Shown here: positions 16,401 to 24,454 of the stretch, piece by piece
How the letters are laid out: each line of letters opens with the position of its first letter
How positions within the stretch are numbered: the stretch's first letter is position 1
NCBI GenBank assembly: GCA_030681615.1
Contig: JAUXSA010000056.1
Span: 26,210 to 90,209 of the forward strand
Reading direction: 5' to 3'
DNA length: 64,000 bases
Source of the DNA: Bacteroidota bacterium
GTDB taxonomy: Bacteria > Bacteroidota > Bacteroidia > B-17B0 > Aurantibacillaceae
Notes under the pieces: model-generated
What the model saw: the letters and a program-made list of their open reading frames with translations, nothing else
Database searches by the model: none
What the model was told of the DNA's origin: nothing
Program-made: the position numbers and the translations under genes

Positions 16401-17202
16401 TTTAAAACGTTACAATCCTTCAAGCAACAAATCAAATAGCGAATACAGCGAGTACGATTACCTTGATAAATCGATTAAAGATCTGGCAGAAAGCATTCAA
16501 CAAAGTTTAGATGGCTTTACAAATAACAATTTATTTAAAGGCTCTGCTTATTTAAAAGGTCTTGAGACATTCAACCGCAGTCCTTTAGTTAATTACGCTA
16601 TTATTTTATCACCTTTCTATAAGACCGACGAAAAAACAAAACAGTTCTTCACTAAACTTTCCAAACTTAAAACGCAAAGTATTGCTATGCCGGTTGCTAT
16701 TAATTTATTAAAGAATAATATTGTTATAAACGATACGCTTACTAATTTTTATTCTAAAAATAAATTTACCCGCGCATATTTTTATACTGAATTGGAGAAA
16801 GAAAAACTGACCGAGAAATTTGATAAAAAATATTTGACACAAATGAGTTTGATAGAATCTGTTTTAACCGCACAAACACAATTATCAAATATTTATAGTT
16901 ACGATAAAGATAAAGGCAAAAAAGACTCTTTACTTTTTATTAAAGAATTAGATGCCAGGAATAAATATCAAAAAGGAAAGATCTATGTTTACCGCATAAT
17001 TAAAAGTAAGGTTGACGATGAACGCTGGTCTGTTGCTTTTGTACCAGAGTCAAAATCAGGGATCTCATCAAACGTACAGGTAATTAATGCGGGTTATTAC
17101 ATTGATAAAACAAAAACAGAGGCCGAAAATTTTAACGAGATATTGGATTATTTTAATTTGACCTATCGTAAAAGGGCTATTACTGCATCCTCAGCTTATT
17201 AA
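13489..17202 (+). CDS. Giant secreted TraB/GumN-family protein (1237 aa)
   Basis: After a signal peptide (MKRLLYILILLPFLTFSQA), residues about 25-290 form a TraB/GumN domain: SYLYGTMHVSS (about 39-50), GLETNPG (Glu 72) and GVGAAHLPGEEGVIELLRKKGY (about 259-280), the His/Glu motifs of the proposed TIKI/TraB metalloprotease fold. Typical TraB/GumN proteins are about 280-300 aa. The remaining about 940 residues are not recognised. They contain a Tyr/Ser/Asn/Asp-rich low-complexity stretch (about 640-690) and then a helical, repeat-like region suggestive of HEAT/armadillo folds. No T9SS tail is seen. It heads a run with a MoxR ATPase 29 nt downstream. Confidence 0.8.
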   Translation: MKRLLYILILLPFLTFSQAQKKYPTLLWKITGKDLKKPSYLYGTMHVSSRVAYHLSEQFFDALKSVDVVGLETNPGDWLLNMEKTGELDQANQIVSSNNYRKDFYRSTFMANFPDKRVLQGIISYDPDIINGLLYRHNRSKENFEENTYIDLFIYQSASKLNKQLISLEDFAQSEIKARLSALPDSELNEDENSESSSNYYFNGQKIEDSYRDGNLDALDSLSKKASSKNTQKYLINDRNVFFVNTIDSVLKTKSLFSGVGAAHLPGEEGVIELLRKKGYTVEPVFPKNSKKSDAIRDELDALVKPVTFQKQFVNDSSMAMNLPGKLTQIVNFESIKYYIYADMINGSFYTVARLKHFGPLFNVSTTQMMQKVDSLLFENIPGKIILKKEITSNNGLKGIEIVNKTRRGDEQHYQIFFSDLEMIMFKLGGKQSYATGSEAKQFFNSIQFFSKGQSIVDFTPKTKGFTVKIPGNYNYTKNSSSSSKGLIEDLYAYNTTLKQFYGVKQAVYNDFEYLEEDTFELNLFSKNILKNYNFSENVSREIVKEQNLPCIKFSAKNKMGSYFYGKFFIKGVHYYLAYFISEKESSFNNDFFTSFKLTDFEFINPIKTITDNDYHFKVKDEVTVNASSKFNEAYAKEYETAKVKKEKTTNDYDYHSSNKSYYSPSSNEYVNITYEKYNDYDYRNINEIDQSISTSIKNTTGLLITNKVTNNKDGIYSYKCTLKDTATSRVMDVKIYFKNGIMQEIIAPYDSVIGLKGWTKDFMDSFTPKDTLIGKNIFENKFSTLLNDLCSTDTVARQRANSSLLNSISMNKVYIDEFIKFIGGKNLSLVSEDSRAQLFVNGGTMASNKIIEPYKNLYKQYTDSFYLQLCMLKGLAYLKTPASFAAFNNLILNETPLVGEVTIVSDVFAVLHDSLELCKNFFPGMLVLTKYDEYKDAVYTLMSELVNKKIIASAAYLTQKDNILADANLALKRYNPSSNKSNSEYSEYDYLDKSIKDLAESIQQSLDGFTNNNLFKGSAYLKGLETFNRSPLVNYAIILSPFYKTDEKTKQFFTKLSKLKTQSIAMPVAINLLKNNIVINDTLTNFYSKNKFTRAYFYTELEKEKLTEKFDKKYLTQMSLIESVLTAQTQLSNIYSYDKDKGKKDSLLFIKELDARNKYQKGKIYVYRIIKSKVDDERWSVAFVPESKSGISSNVQVINAGYYIDKTKTEAENFNEILDYFNLTYRKRAITASSAY

Positions 17203-17231
17203 AATAGTTAGAAATAAGTAAAAAATAAATT

Positions 17232-18197
17232 ATGCAATATAAATCAGATACTGAAGCTTTACAGGATTTTGTTTCAAAGTACAATCAATTAACAAAAGAA
17301 ATATCTAAGGTTATTGTAGGGCAGGAAGACACTGTTAAGAATGTTTTAATTTCTGTTTTTAGCAAAGGCCATTGTTTACTGGTTGGTGTTCCGGGTTTAG
17401 CCAAGACCTTACTGGTAAATACTATTTCAGATGCATTAGGTTTAAGTTTTAATAGAATTCAATTTACACCCGATCTTATGCCAAGCGATATTATTGGTAG
17501 CGAGATATTAGATGAGGATCGTAGTTTTAAATTTATTAAAGGTCCCTTATTTGCCAATATTATTTTGGCCGATGAGATCAATCGTACACCGCCAAAAACT
17601 CAGGCTGCTTTGTTAGAGGCTATGCAGGAGCGACAGGTGACTGCAGCTGGTAAAAAATATGTTTTGGATACACCATTCTTTGTATTGGCTACACAAAATC
17701 CAATAGAGCAGGAGGGAACCTATCCTTTACCTGAAGCGCAGTTAGACCGTTTTATGTTTAATGTTTGGTTAGATTATCCAAAGTTTGCAGAAGAATTACA
17801 AGTAGTAAAATTAACGACAGCTAACTTACAGGTTTCATTAAATAAGATATTGAACGCGCAGGAAATTGTTTTTTTCCAGGATCTTATTCGTAAAATACCG
17901 GTAGCCGATAACGTTATTGAGTATGCCGTTAAGCTGGTAAATAAAACCCGTTTAAATAGTGAGTACACTGCAGAAGTAACAAAAAAATATTTATTATGGG
18001 GAGCAGGACCAAGAGCCTCGCAATATTTAATTATTGGTGCAAAGGCGCATGCTGCTATTAATGGCAAATTCAGTCCTGATATTGAGGATGTAAAAGCTAT
18101 TGCGATCCCTATTCTGCGTCACCGTATTGTTTTAAATTACAAGGCTGAAGCTGAAGGTGTTTCGGTAGAAGATATTATTAAACAATTAATGCAATAG
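17232..18197 (+). CDS. MoxR family AAA+ ATPase
   Basis: A 321-aa MoxR ATPase with the characteristic Walker A GVPGLAKT (about 55-62), Walker B ILADEINRTPPKTQAALLEAMQE (about 114-136), sensor 1 FVLATQNPIEQEGTYPLPEAQLDRF and the C-terminal lid. MoxR proteins act as chaperones that mature or insert cofactors into partner proteins, usually together with vWA and DUF58 proteins. None of these partners lies here. Its neighbours are the giant TraB protein (29 nt upstream) and a helical unknown (6 nt downstream), which may be its clients. Confidence 0.93.
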   Translation: MQYKSDTEALQDFVSKYNQLTKEISKVIVGQEDTVKNVLISVFSKGHCLLVGVPGLAKTLLVNTISDALGLSFNRIQFTPDLMPSDIIGSEILDEDRSFKFIKGPLFANIILADEINRTPPKTQAALLEAMQERQVTAAGKKYVLDTPFFVLATQNPIEQEGTYPLPEAQLDRFMFNVWLDYPKFAEELQVVKLTTANLQVSLNKILNAQEIVFFQDLIRKIPVADNVIEYAVKLVNKTRLNSEYTAEVTKKYLLWGAGPRASQYLIIGAKAHAAINGKFSPDIEDVKAIAIPILRHRIVLNYKAEAEGVSVEDIIKQLMQ

Positions 18198-18203
18198 AAT
18201 ACC

Positions 18204-18716
18204 ATGACTGACATAGTAAAAGAATTATTAGATGAGGATGCTTTTGATCCTAAAAAATTATTTAACGAAGAAGAGTATAGCACGTTGATCATTAAGCGTG
18301 ATGGCTTTAATAAAAAAGAGAATAATGCCGCCGATCTTTTAGAAGGCTTATTGGACAAGGAAATTACCAGGGCAGAAAGCGAAGAGATCTTTTTAAAATT
18401 AAAGGAATCTAATTCGGTCGACATGATGGTGGATGCCATAAAGAAAGCACAACGCCTGGAGGAGAAAATAATTTTAACCGCTGCCTGCTGGGAATCCTGC
18501 CTGGATTTTTCCAAGCACTTTTTATTTTTTGTGGAGCTAGCCTGTAATGATATTTTATTATTGTCTCTTGAAGGGCTTACCGTTGTTGAGAACTGCGAAG
18601 GAACAATTGACGAAAATACTTTAACAAAAGCGCTGGAAATAGCGCAAAGTTCAAATAGCAGTAACCGCGAACTTATGATAGACCTTATTACAAATATTAA
18701 ATCAAGGATAGCTTAA
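18204..18716 (+). CDS. Helical unknown, coupled to MoxR
   Basis: The 170-aa acidic, soluble protein appears all-helical: charged helices at 1-75, then a Leu/Cys-rich middle (ACWESCLDFSKHFLFFVELACNDILLLSLEG, given here in part) and an amphipathic C-terminus. The middle resembles a HEAT-like repeat pair, which is an impression only. It has no signal peptide. Spacing of 6 nt after moxR and 7 nt before fahA shows co-transcription. I do not recognise the family; an adaptor or client of the MoxR protein is a reasonable guess from position. Confidence 0.7.
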   Translation: MTDIVKELLDEDAFDPKKLFNEEEYSTLIIKRDGFNKKENNAADLLEGLLDKEITRAESEEIFLKLKESNSVDMMVDAIKKAQRLEEKIILTAACWESCLDFSKHFLFFVELACNDILLLSLEGLTVVENCEGTIDENTLTKALEIAQSSNSSNRELMIDLITNIKSRIA

Positions 18717-18723
18717 TTATTTT

Positions 18724-19977
18724 ATGGCAAACACAAATTTAAAAAGCTGGATAGAAGTAAGTCCGAATTCAGATTTCTCCATTCACAATATTCCTTTTGG
18801 TATATATTCTGATGATAACGTAAAACATCATGTGTGTTCTGCTATTGGCGACTATATCATTGATCTGTTTGAATTAGAGAGTCAGGATCTTTTAGATATC
18901 GATCGTTCTGTTTTTGATCAGAAATATTTAAATGCCTTTATTGAATTAGGAAAACCTGTTACCAATAAAATAAGAACAAGGTTGATCGAAATTTTATGTG
19001 ATGGGAATTCTGTTCTAAGAACTGATAAAAAATTATTTGATACTGTTTTCAAAAAACAAAGCAGCGTTAAAATGTTGATGCCTGTTCAGGTTGGCGATTA
19101 TACTGATTTTTACAGCAGTATAGATCATGCTACTAATATTGGAACGATGATCCGCGATCCTAAAAATGCATTAATGCCAAACTGGAAACATTTGCCGGTT
19201 GGTTATCATGGCCGTGCTTCTTCTATTACGGTTTCAGGTACAAATTTTCACCGTCCTAAAGGGCAACAAAAACCTGCCGACCAGGAGAACCCTGTTTTTG
19301 GTCCAACAAAATTATTGGATATTGAATTAGAGACTGCGTTTGTTATTGGTAAGTCAACTCAAATGGGAGATTCTATTTCAACAGAAAAAGCAGACGATCA
19401 TATTTTTGGTATGTTATTGTTTAATGATTGGAGCGCGCGTGACATTCAAACCTGGGAATATATTCCATTAGGACCTTTCCTGGCAAAGAATTTTGCAAGC
19501 ACAGTGTCGCCATGGATAGTAACATTGGAAGCGTTAGAGCCATTCCGCACCAAAGGATATGTACAGGAGCCAAAAGTATTACCATACCTTGAATACAAGG
19601 GTGATAGAAATATAGATATTAAACTGGATGTTTTCTTAAAACCACAAAATGGCGAAGAGAATAAAATTTGTTCTTCTAATTACAAATACATGTACTGGAC
19701 CATGGAGCAACAATTAGCACACCATACTGTTAATGGTTGTAACGTAAACGTGGGCGATATGATGGCAAGCGGTACTATTAGTGGTCCTGAGCCAAGCGAG
19801 TTTGGCAGTATGATGGAATTAACCTGGCGCGGCACAAAACCAATTACTTTAAAAGATGGTACTGAGCGTAAATTTGTGAACGATAATGATACCATTATTA
19901 TTCGTGGTTATTGCGAGAACGAAGGTAAACGTGTTGGTTTTGGTGAATGCGTAGCTACGTTGTTGCCTGCGAAATAA
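18724..19977 (+). CDS. fahA: Fumarylacetoacetase
   Basis: A 417-aa enzyme of the last step of tyrosine/homogentisate degradation, cleaving fumarylacetoacetate to fumarate and acetoacetate. Hallmarks include an N-terminal FAA domain (SDFSIHNIPFGIYS), VGDYTDFYSS with the metal-binding Asp, HATNIGTMIR, LPVGYHGRASS with the catalytic His, DIELETAFVIG, FNDWSARDIQTWEY and GTISGPEPSEFGSM. The full length is normal. Homogentisate dioxygenase or other pathway genes are not in the window, so its place in this run may be coincidental. Confidence 0.96.
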   Translation: MANTNLKSWIEVSPNSDFSIHNIPFGIYSDDNVKHHVCSAIGDYIIDLFELESQDLLDIDRSVFDQKYLNAFIELGKPVTNKIRTRLIEILCDGNSVLRTDKKLFDTVFKKQSSVKMLMPVQVGDYTDFYSSIDHATNIGTMIRDPKNALMPNWKHLPVGYHGRASSITVSGTNFHRPKGQQKPADQENPVFGPTKLLDIELETAFVIGKSTQMGDSISTEKADDHIFGMLLFNDWSARDIQTWEYIPLGPFLAKNFASTVSPWIVTLEALEPFRTKGYVQEPKVLPYLEYKGDRNIDIKLDVFLKPQNGEENKICSSNYKYMYWTMEQQLAHHTVNGCNVNVGDMMASGTISGPEPSEFGSMMELTWRGTKPITLKDGTERKFVNDNDTIIIRGYCENEGKRVGFGECVATLLPAK

Positions 19978-19987
19978 TTCTTTATTT

Positions 19988-20356
19988 ATGGCCAAAAAAA
20001 GCAGTGATGCAACATACGATCATTCCTGTTTTATGGTACTTGCATATGAGTATGGTGATAACAAAATAAAAGAATCTGAAAAGAAAATAAGGGCCAAACT
20101 TAAATACAACAAGCTAGGTGCCTATGATGAAGCGCGTGTAAATAAGTTACGCGAATTAACTGAAGAGCTTTCTGCTGAGATCCGGTTACAAAATAGATCG
20201 ACCTATTTTTCTAAATCAAATAATGAGTTTTCAAACATGGAAGATTTTGACTTTAAAAAATGGGCGGAAGATCTTTCTATAAACTATCCAACAATAGATA
20301 AAAAAGAATTAGATTCGCTCGTAGGAATGGCCGTGCATCTGTTTCATTGCAGGTAA
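19988..20356 (+). CDS. Small hypothetical cytoplasmic protein
   Basis: A 122-aa charged, mostly helical protein with no signal peptide or membrane segment. A basic helix (about 25-60, KIKESEKKIRAKLKYNKLGA) is followed by a region ending GMAVHLFHCR. It follows fahA by 10 nt and is probably the last gene of the run that began with the TraB protein. I do not recognise it. Confidence 0.65.
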   Translation: MAKKSSDATYDHSCFMVLAYEYGDNKIKESEKKIRAKLKYNKLGAYDEARVNKLRELTEELSAEIRLQNRSTYFSKSNNEFSNMEDFDFKKWAEDLSINYPTIDKKELDSLVGMAVHLFHCR

Positions 20357-20425
20357 ACTTTTCTTTCAATTCAAATGCAATATATCCAAACAAAATGCGT
20401 TAAAGCATAAATTTAATATCTCATA

Positions 20426-21631
20426 ATGATAAAAAGTGTACGGTTGAGCGTTCTTGCTTTGATTTTTTTAACGGTAAAATATAAAGCACAACCGGATACA
20501 ATTATTGTTTTTGACGTGCTCACCCACAATATTGATACCGTGCTACCGGTTGCAGTTAATCAATCCACTACTTTTGACAAAACATCTTCATCCTTTGGTA
20601 CACTTGGAAACCAGGTGGCTTTAAGTTTAACAGCTCCAACCTCAAATTTATTCAGCGGTTCAAATTTTAGTGCTTTGGCAAAAGCAGTTTCTTTTTTTAA
20701 TGTTACCGATTATCCTGTTCGAACAGCTGTTGCTTTAAGGACTTACTCCAATAGTATTTCGTCGCGCTTATGCTCCGGTATAATGGTAGCACCAGGTTTT
20801 GTACTTAGTGCCGGACATTGTGCTTGTCTTGGTGGTAATTTTAAGATCTACGATAGCATACAGGCAGTTCCTGCTTATAACAATGGCAACATACCAAGTA
20901 ATATACCTACCTCAATGGTAAAAAGGATCTATATTTTTAAGACCTATTATGACAATACACATTGGGATGATATTGCATTGTATGAATTAAAACAACCAAT
21001 TGGCATACAAACAGGTTGGGTAGGTATAGGCTTTAACCTGGCGCCAACCTTTATTACAAATAAAGTGTTTCATAAATTCAGTTACCCCGGGGCACCGCAA
21101 CCAAGCAATCCAGGTATTGTTTATAACGGAGATACGCTTTATTATAACTATGGTTATATAAATGAAACACAGAATTATTTTAGCGTAAATTCTTCTATGG
21201 CAGAAGGTGTGCCGGGACAAAGTGGAAGCTCGTTCTTATATACTGATAATACCGATTATTATTCGGTAGGTGTAATGAATTTTAGTAACCAATACCTGCA
21301 TTATAAGATCACTAACGCTGTCTTCTATCAACTGCAAAATATAATTGTAAATAATCCATTGTCTATAAAAGAAAATAAAGGACTGATAGGTAAAGTAGAT
21401 TTTTATCCTAATCCTTTTCAGGAACAAGCGGTATTAGAATTTGATTATGATCCTGCTGAACAATACACGGTTCAAATAAAAGATGGCCTTGGAAATACAG
21501 TACAAACAATGAATAATATTAAGAATGGACACCTTACTATTTCGCGAAACGATCTTAATAAAGGTTTATACTTTTTGCAGTTAAATACAGCAAGCGGTTA
21601 TAAATATAATTGCATAATACTAATTAATTAG
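20426..21631 (+). CDS. Secreted trypsin-like serine protease with T9SS type A sorting domain
   Basis: The 401-aa product has a signal peptide (to about 22) and an S1-type protease domain of about 85-310. The catalytic triad is visible as LSAGHC (His), HWDDIALYELK (Asp) and GVPGQSGSSFLY (Ser). A T9SS type A C-terminal domain fills about 325-401, opening with VDFYPNPFQEQAVLEF and closing with KGLYFLQLNT...YNCIILIN. It should be exported by Sec, then secreted or anchored through the type IX system. It converges with the zinc-ribbon gene, overlapping by 4 bp. Confidence 0.9.
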   Translation: MIKSVRLSVLALIFLTVKYKAQPDTIIVFDVLTHNIDTVLPVAVNQSTTFDKTSSSFGTLGNQVALSLTAPTSNLFSGSNFSALAKAVSFFNVTDYPVRTAVALRTYSNSISSRLCSGIMVAPGFVLSAGHCACLGGNFKIYDSIQAVPAYNNGNIPSNIPTSMVKRIYIFKTYYDNTHWDDIALYELKQPIGIQTGWVGIGFNLAPTFITNKVFHKFSYPGAPQPSNPGIVYNGDTLYYNYGYINETQNYFSVNSSMAEGVPGQSGSSFLYTDNTDYYSVGVMNFSNQYLHYKITNAVFYQLQNIIVNNPLSIKENKGLIGKVDFYPNPFQEQAVLEFDYDPAEQYTVQIKDGLGNTVQTMNNIKNGHLTISRNDLNKGLYFLQLNTASGYKYNCIILIN

Positions 21632-22551
21632 CCAAACATCGCTTTAACTAGCCTGTTCTCAAGCTTGCAGGCTTTGCAATCAATGGTGTTTACGGGATGT
21701 TCAGGAATTTCATTTTCAACCCCACAACCCATACAATTAAATTTGGTTTTAATTATATTGGTTTTGTGACATTCTTCGCAATGCACTTTTAATGAATTTT
21801 CCGGCACAAACAATTCAGCTTTACAAAATTGGCAAGGCGTTTTATTTCCCTCCACTTTAATTGGATCTATATAATCGGCATCAAAACCGGTTTGTTTTAA
21901 AAATGTTTTTCCGTCTTTTTCATTTAAATAAGGTAACCATATTTGTACAAGGGTTGAGATCTTCATTTTAAGGTTCGCGTCATAAGGAAAGACTTTATGC
22001 ATCAATGCATATTCAGGATTATCGTAAAATAATTTAAACTCTTCTTTTAAATAATCTATGTATGAATTTATCATTCTAAAAAAACCTTCGCCTTTTACTT
22101 TTGATTGGCCTTTTTCAGTATAATATTCCATATCACCTTGTAAATGCTGTTGCGTTTTTGCCTTTTTTTGATACTTCGGATCAAAAGCAGCAACAGTGGC
22201 AGAATCAGCGCATATGGCTAGGAAAGGGTAATAAAAATTATCATCAAAGTTGATGGTTGGTGGTAAATATTCGGGGTAAAGGCGGTAATAAACATCCCAG
22301 TATTTTACCTGTAGCTCGTAATATTCTTTTTTATCTTTCTTAATTAAGCTTTCATTTAATTTACTTTGAAAACTAAGGTTTGCTTTTTGATATTTATCGC
22401 CTCTTTTAGGATCGCTGTTCCAGGCCTGCAGGCTCATGGTATAATCCAGGTCTGTAAAGTTGCCGCAGTAATCACAAATAATGTAAGGTGATTTATAAGC
22501 GTTTACTTTTGGCGCGCCACAATTGTTACAAGTGAATTTTTTTATTTTCAT
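21628..22551 (-). CDS. Multi-zinc-ribbon protein, unknown function
   Basis: The 307-aa cytoplasmic protein has three zinc-ribbon-like Cys clusters. The first is at the N-terminus (CNNCGAP ... ICDYCG, residues about 8-30). The other two are at the C-terminus (CQFCKAEL ... CEECHK and CMGCGVEN ... CKAC, about 240-300). The middle 200 residues are Tyr/Lys-rich, helical and unassigned (YYELQVKYWDVYYRLYPEYLPP). Such ribbons can bind nucleic acid or protein. It precedes nothing in the same transcription unit except ribBA, 19 nt upstream, so the two may be co-transcribed. Confidence 0.75.
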   Translation of the reverse strand: MKIKKFTCNNCGAPKVNAYKSPYIICDYCGNFTDLDYTMSLQAWNSDPKRGDKYQKANLSFQSKLNESLIKKDKKEYYELQVKYWDVYYRLYPEYLPPTINFDDNFYYPFLAICADSATVAAFDPKYQKKAKTQQHLQGDMEYYTEKGQSKVKGEGFFRMINSYIDYLKEEFKLFYDNPEYALMHKVFPYDANLKMKISTLVQIWLPYLNEKDGKTFLKQTGFDADYIDPIKVEGNKTPCQFCKAELFVPENSLKVHCEECHKTNIIKTKFNCMGCGVENEIPEHPVNTIDCKACKLENRLVKAMFG

Positions 22552-22570
22552 AACATTGTGCGCTTGTAAT

Positions 22571-23776
22571 TTAAAACGAGTGACCCATTTTTTCTTTCTT
22601 GGTCTGCAAATATTTTACATTATGCGGGTTAGATTCGATGATGATAGGAATATTTTCTACGATCTCTAAACCATAACCAATAAGGCCTGCGCGTTTTTTA
22701 GGATTATTGGTAAGTAATTTAATTTTATTTAAACCAAGGTCGCGTAAAATTTGTGCACCAATACCGTAATCGCGTTCGTCCATTTTAAAGCCTAGTTCAA
22801 TATTTGCTTCTACAGTATCTCTACCATTTTCCTGCAGTTTATATGCTTTTAACTTATTTAAAAGACCAATGCCTCTTCCCTCCTGGTTCATGTATACAAT
22901 AACACCTTTGCCGGCTTTCTCAATCATTTCCATAGCGGCGTGTAATTGTGGGCCGCAGTCACAACGGCAACTTCCAAACACATCTCCCGTAACACAACTC
23001 GAGTGTACGCGCACTAATACAGGTTCATCTTTTTCCCATTTACCTTTTACCAGGGCCATATGCTCCTGACCGTTAGTGTTTACTTTATAAGCTATCAGAT
23101 CAAAGTCGCCCCAATTGGTTGGCATCTTTACTTCAACGGCACGTTCAACAATTGTTTCTTTAGCTAAACGGTAACTAATAAGATCTTTAATGGTAATAAT
23201 TTTCAGATCAAAACGTTCAGCAATTTTCACAAGATCAGGCAGGCGTGCCATGCTACCGTCTTCGTTCATGATCTCCACCAAAGCTCCACATGGATCAAAA
23301 CCTGCTAAGCGCGCAAGATCTATGGTCGCTTCTGTATGTCCTGTTCTTCTTAACACACCGGCTTCTTTTGCTTTTAACGGAAAAATATGTCCGGGTCTTC
23401 CAAAATCACTTGCTTTTTTTGTAGGATCAATTAATGCTAAAATTGTTTTGCTTCTATCAGATGCAGAAATACCTGTGGTACAACCAAATCCTAAAAGATC
23501 TATAGAAACGGTAAATGCGGTTTCGTGTGTGCTGGTATTTGCACTCACCATCATATCTAATTGTAATTCTTTTGCTTTTTGTTCGGTAATAGCGGTGCAA
23601 ATTAATCCACGGCCATGTGTAGCCATAAAATTAATTACCTCGGGTGTAGCGTTTGCCGCAGCAGTAATAAAATCTCCTTCGTTCTCACGGTCCTCGTCAT
23701 CAACAACTATAATAACCTTACCTTTGCGAATGTCCTCTAAGGCTTCGTCAATTGTGTTTAATTTAAACTCGTTCAT
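22571..23776 (-). CDS. ribBA: Bifunctional DHBP synthase / GTP cyclohydrolase II
   Basis: The 401-aa riboflavin-pathway enzyme has an N-terminal RibB domain (about 1-200), with [13 protein letters not shown] and [17 protein letters not shown], which makes 3,4-dihydroxy-2-butanone 4-phosphate. The C-terminal RibA domain (about 205-401) contains the zinc-binding [19 protein letters not shown] and [16 protein letters not shown], and opens the GTP imidazole ring. Both sets of catalytic motifs are intact. A perfect -7 box sits 9 nt before the ATG. It is divergent from the NUDIX gene. Confidence 0.97.
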   Translation of the reverse strand: MNEFKLNTIDEALEDIRKGKVIIVVDDEDRENEGDFITAAANATPEVINFMATHGRGLICTAITEQKAKELQLDMMVSANTSTHETAFTVSIDLLGFGCTTGISASDRSKTILALIDPTKKASDFGRPGHIFPLKAKEAGVLRRTGHTEATIDLARLAGFDPCGALVEIMNEDGSMARLPDLVKIAERFDLKIITIKDLISYRLAKETIVERAVEVKMPTNWGDFDLIAYKVNTNGQEHMALVKGKWEKDEPVLVRVHSSCVTGDVFGSCRCDCGPQLHAAMEMIEKAGKGVIVYMNQEGRGIGLLNKLKAYKLQENGRDTVEANIELGFKMDERDYGIGAQILRDLGLNKIKLLTNNPKKRAGLIGYGLEIVENIPIIIESNPHNVKYLQTKKEKMGHSF

Positions 23777-23785
23777 AATGTGTTA

Positions 23786-23793
23786 CAAATTTA
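23786..23793 (-). promoter_or_regulatory. -7 box of ribBA, 9 nt before the start
   Basis: On the minus strand this reads TAAATTTG, a perfect TAnnTTTG, ending 9 nt before the ribBA ATG (23776). It predicts a 5' leader of only a few nucleotides, so there would be no room for an FMN riboswitch; none is seen. Confidence 0.45.
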
Positions 23794-23819
23794 CTTAATT
23801 TAACCCTTAATTTGCCGAA

Positions 23820-23827
23820 TATATTTG
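23820..23827 (+). promoter_or_regulatory. -7-like box TATATTTG at the start of the NUDIX frame
   Basis: A perfect TAnnTTTG overlaps the TTG that is the only near-canonical start for the conserved N-terminus of the NUDIX protein. Either this is the promoter and initiation uses a non-standard codon a few bases downstream, or TTG is the start and the promoter lies elsewhere. Confidence 0.35.
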
Positions 23828-24454
23828 ATACAACTTCTAAATAAACTTAAAACAGAGCTGCAAAAACCCTTGCCCGGCTGGCCTGCCCAGTATGGTATGG
23901 CGCATGTTACGCGCGATAAGATAGATATTGCCAATTTGTTAGAAGATCAATACAGGCCCAGCGCCGTAATGATATTATTTTGCATTGATAATGATGATAA
24001 TTTATTCATTCCATTAATGGAAAGGGTACCTTATAAAGGTGTGCATAGTGCCCAGGTTAGCTTTCCGGGAGGCAAGTTTGAAACAGAGGATGAAAATTTG
24101 CAGAATACTGCTTTACGCGAATGTTTTGAAGAGATAGGTTTGCGGGATGAAGTTGAAGTGATAGGAAAACTAACGCGTTTGTATATTCCTGTAAGTAATT
24201 TTGTAGTAGAACCTTATATTGGGTTTTGTAAAATAAAAGATCCAAAAATAATTCCGCATGAACGTGAGGTGAAAAATATTTTAAAATTGCCGCTGCAAAA
24301 ATTAATGGATGATGCTACGATAGAACAGGGGACTGTAGAAGCAGAGGGTTTTAAAATAAAAGCCCCCTACTTTTTGGTAGAGGGCAATAAGGTTTGGGGT
24401 GCAACGGCTATGATACTTAACGAGCTAAAAACGATCTTACGAATTATTTCGTAA
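23825..24454 (+). CDS. NUDIX hydrolase, CoA pyrophosphatase (NudL/YeaB) type
   Basis: The 209-aa protein has a Nudix box in SFPGGKFETEDENLQ..TALRECFEEIGL (RExxEExG core intact), about residues 78-104. It is preceded by the family-specific N-terminus PLPGWPAQYGMAHVTR, as in coenzyme A diphosphatases. These cleave CoA to phosphopantetheine and 3',5'-ADP. The start is uncertain: the conserved N-terminus lies upstream of the first in-frame ATG (23894), and only TTG 23825 is available, inside a -7-like box. It converges with the 24444 gene by 11 bp. Confidence 0.85.
   Translation: MIQLLNKLKTELQKPLPGWPAQYGMAHVTRDKIDIANLLEDQYRPSAVMILFCIDNDDNLFIPLMERVPYKGVHSAQVSFPGGKFETEDENLQNTALRECFEEIGLRDEVEVIGKLTRLYIPVSNFVVEPYIGFCKIKDPKIIPHEREVKNILKLPLQKLMDDATIEQGTVEAEGFKIKAPYFLVEGNKVWGATAMILNELKTILRIIS

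Noticed and set aside
23190..23798. 202-codon frame antisense to ribBA
   Set aside because: It lies wholly opposite the strongly conserved RibB domain and beyond its start. It has no family pattern, and the ribBA frame is certain.
23777..23824. FMN riboswitch upstream of ribBA
   Set aside because: The gap is only about 48 bp and the -7 box lies 9 nt from the ATG, leaving no room for the roughly 120-nt RFN element.
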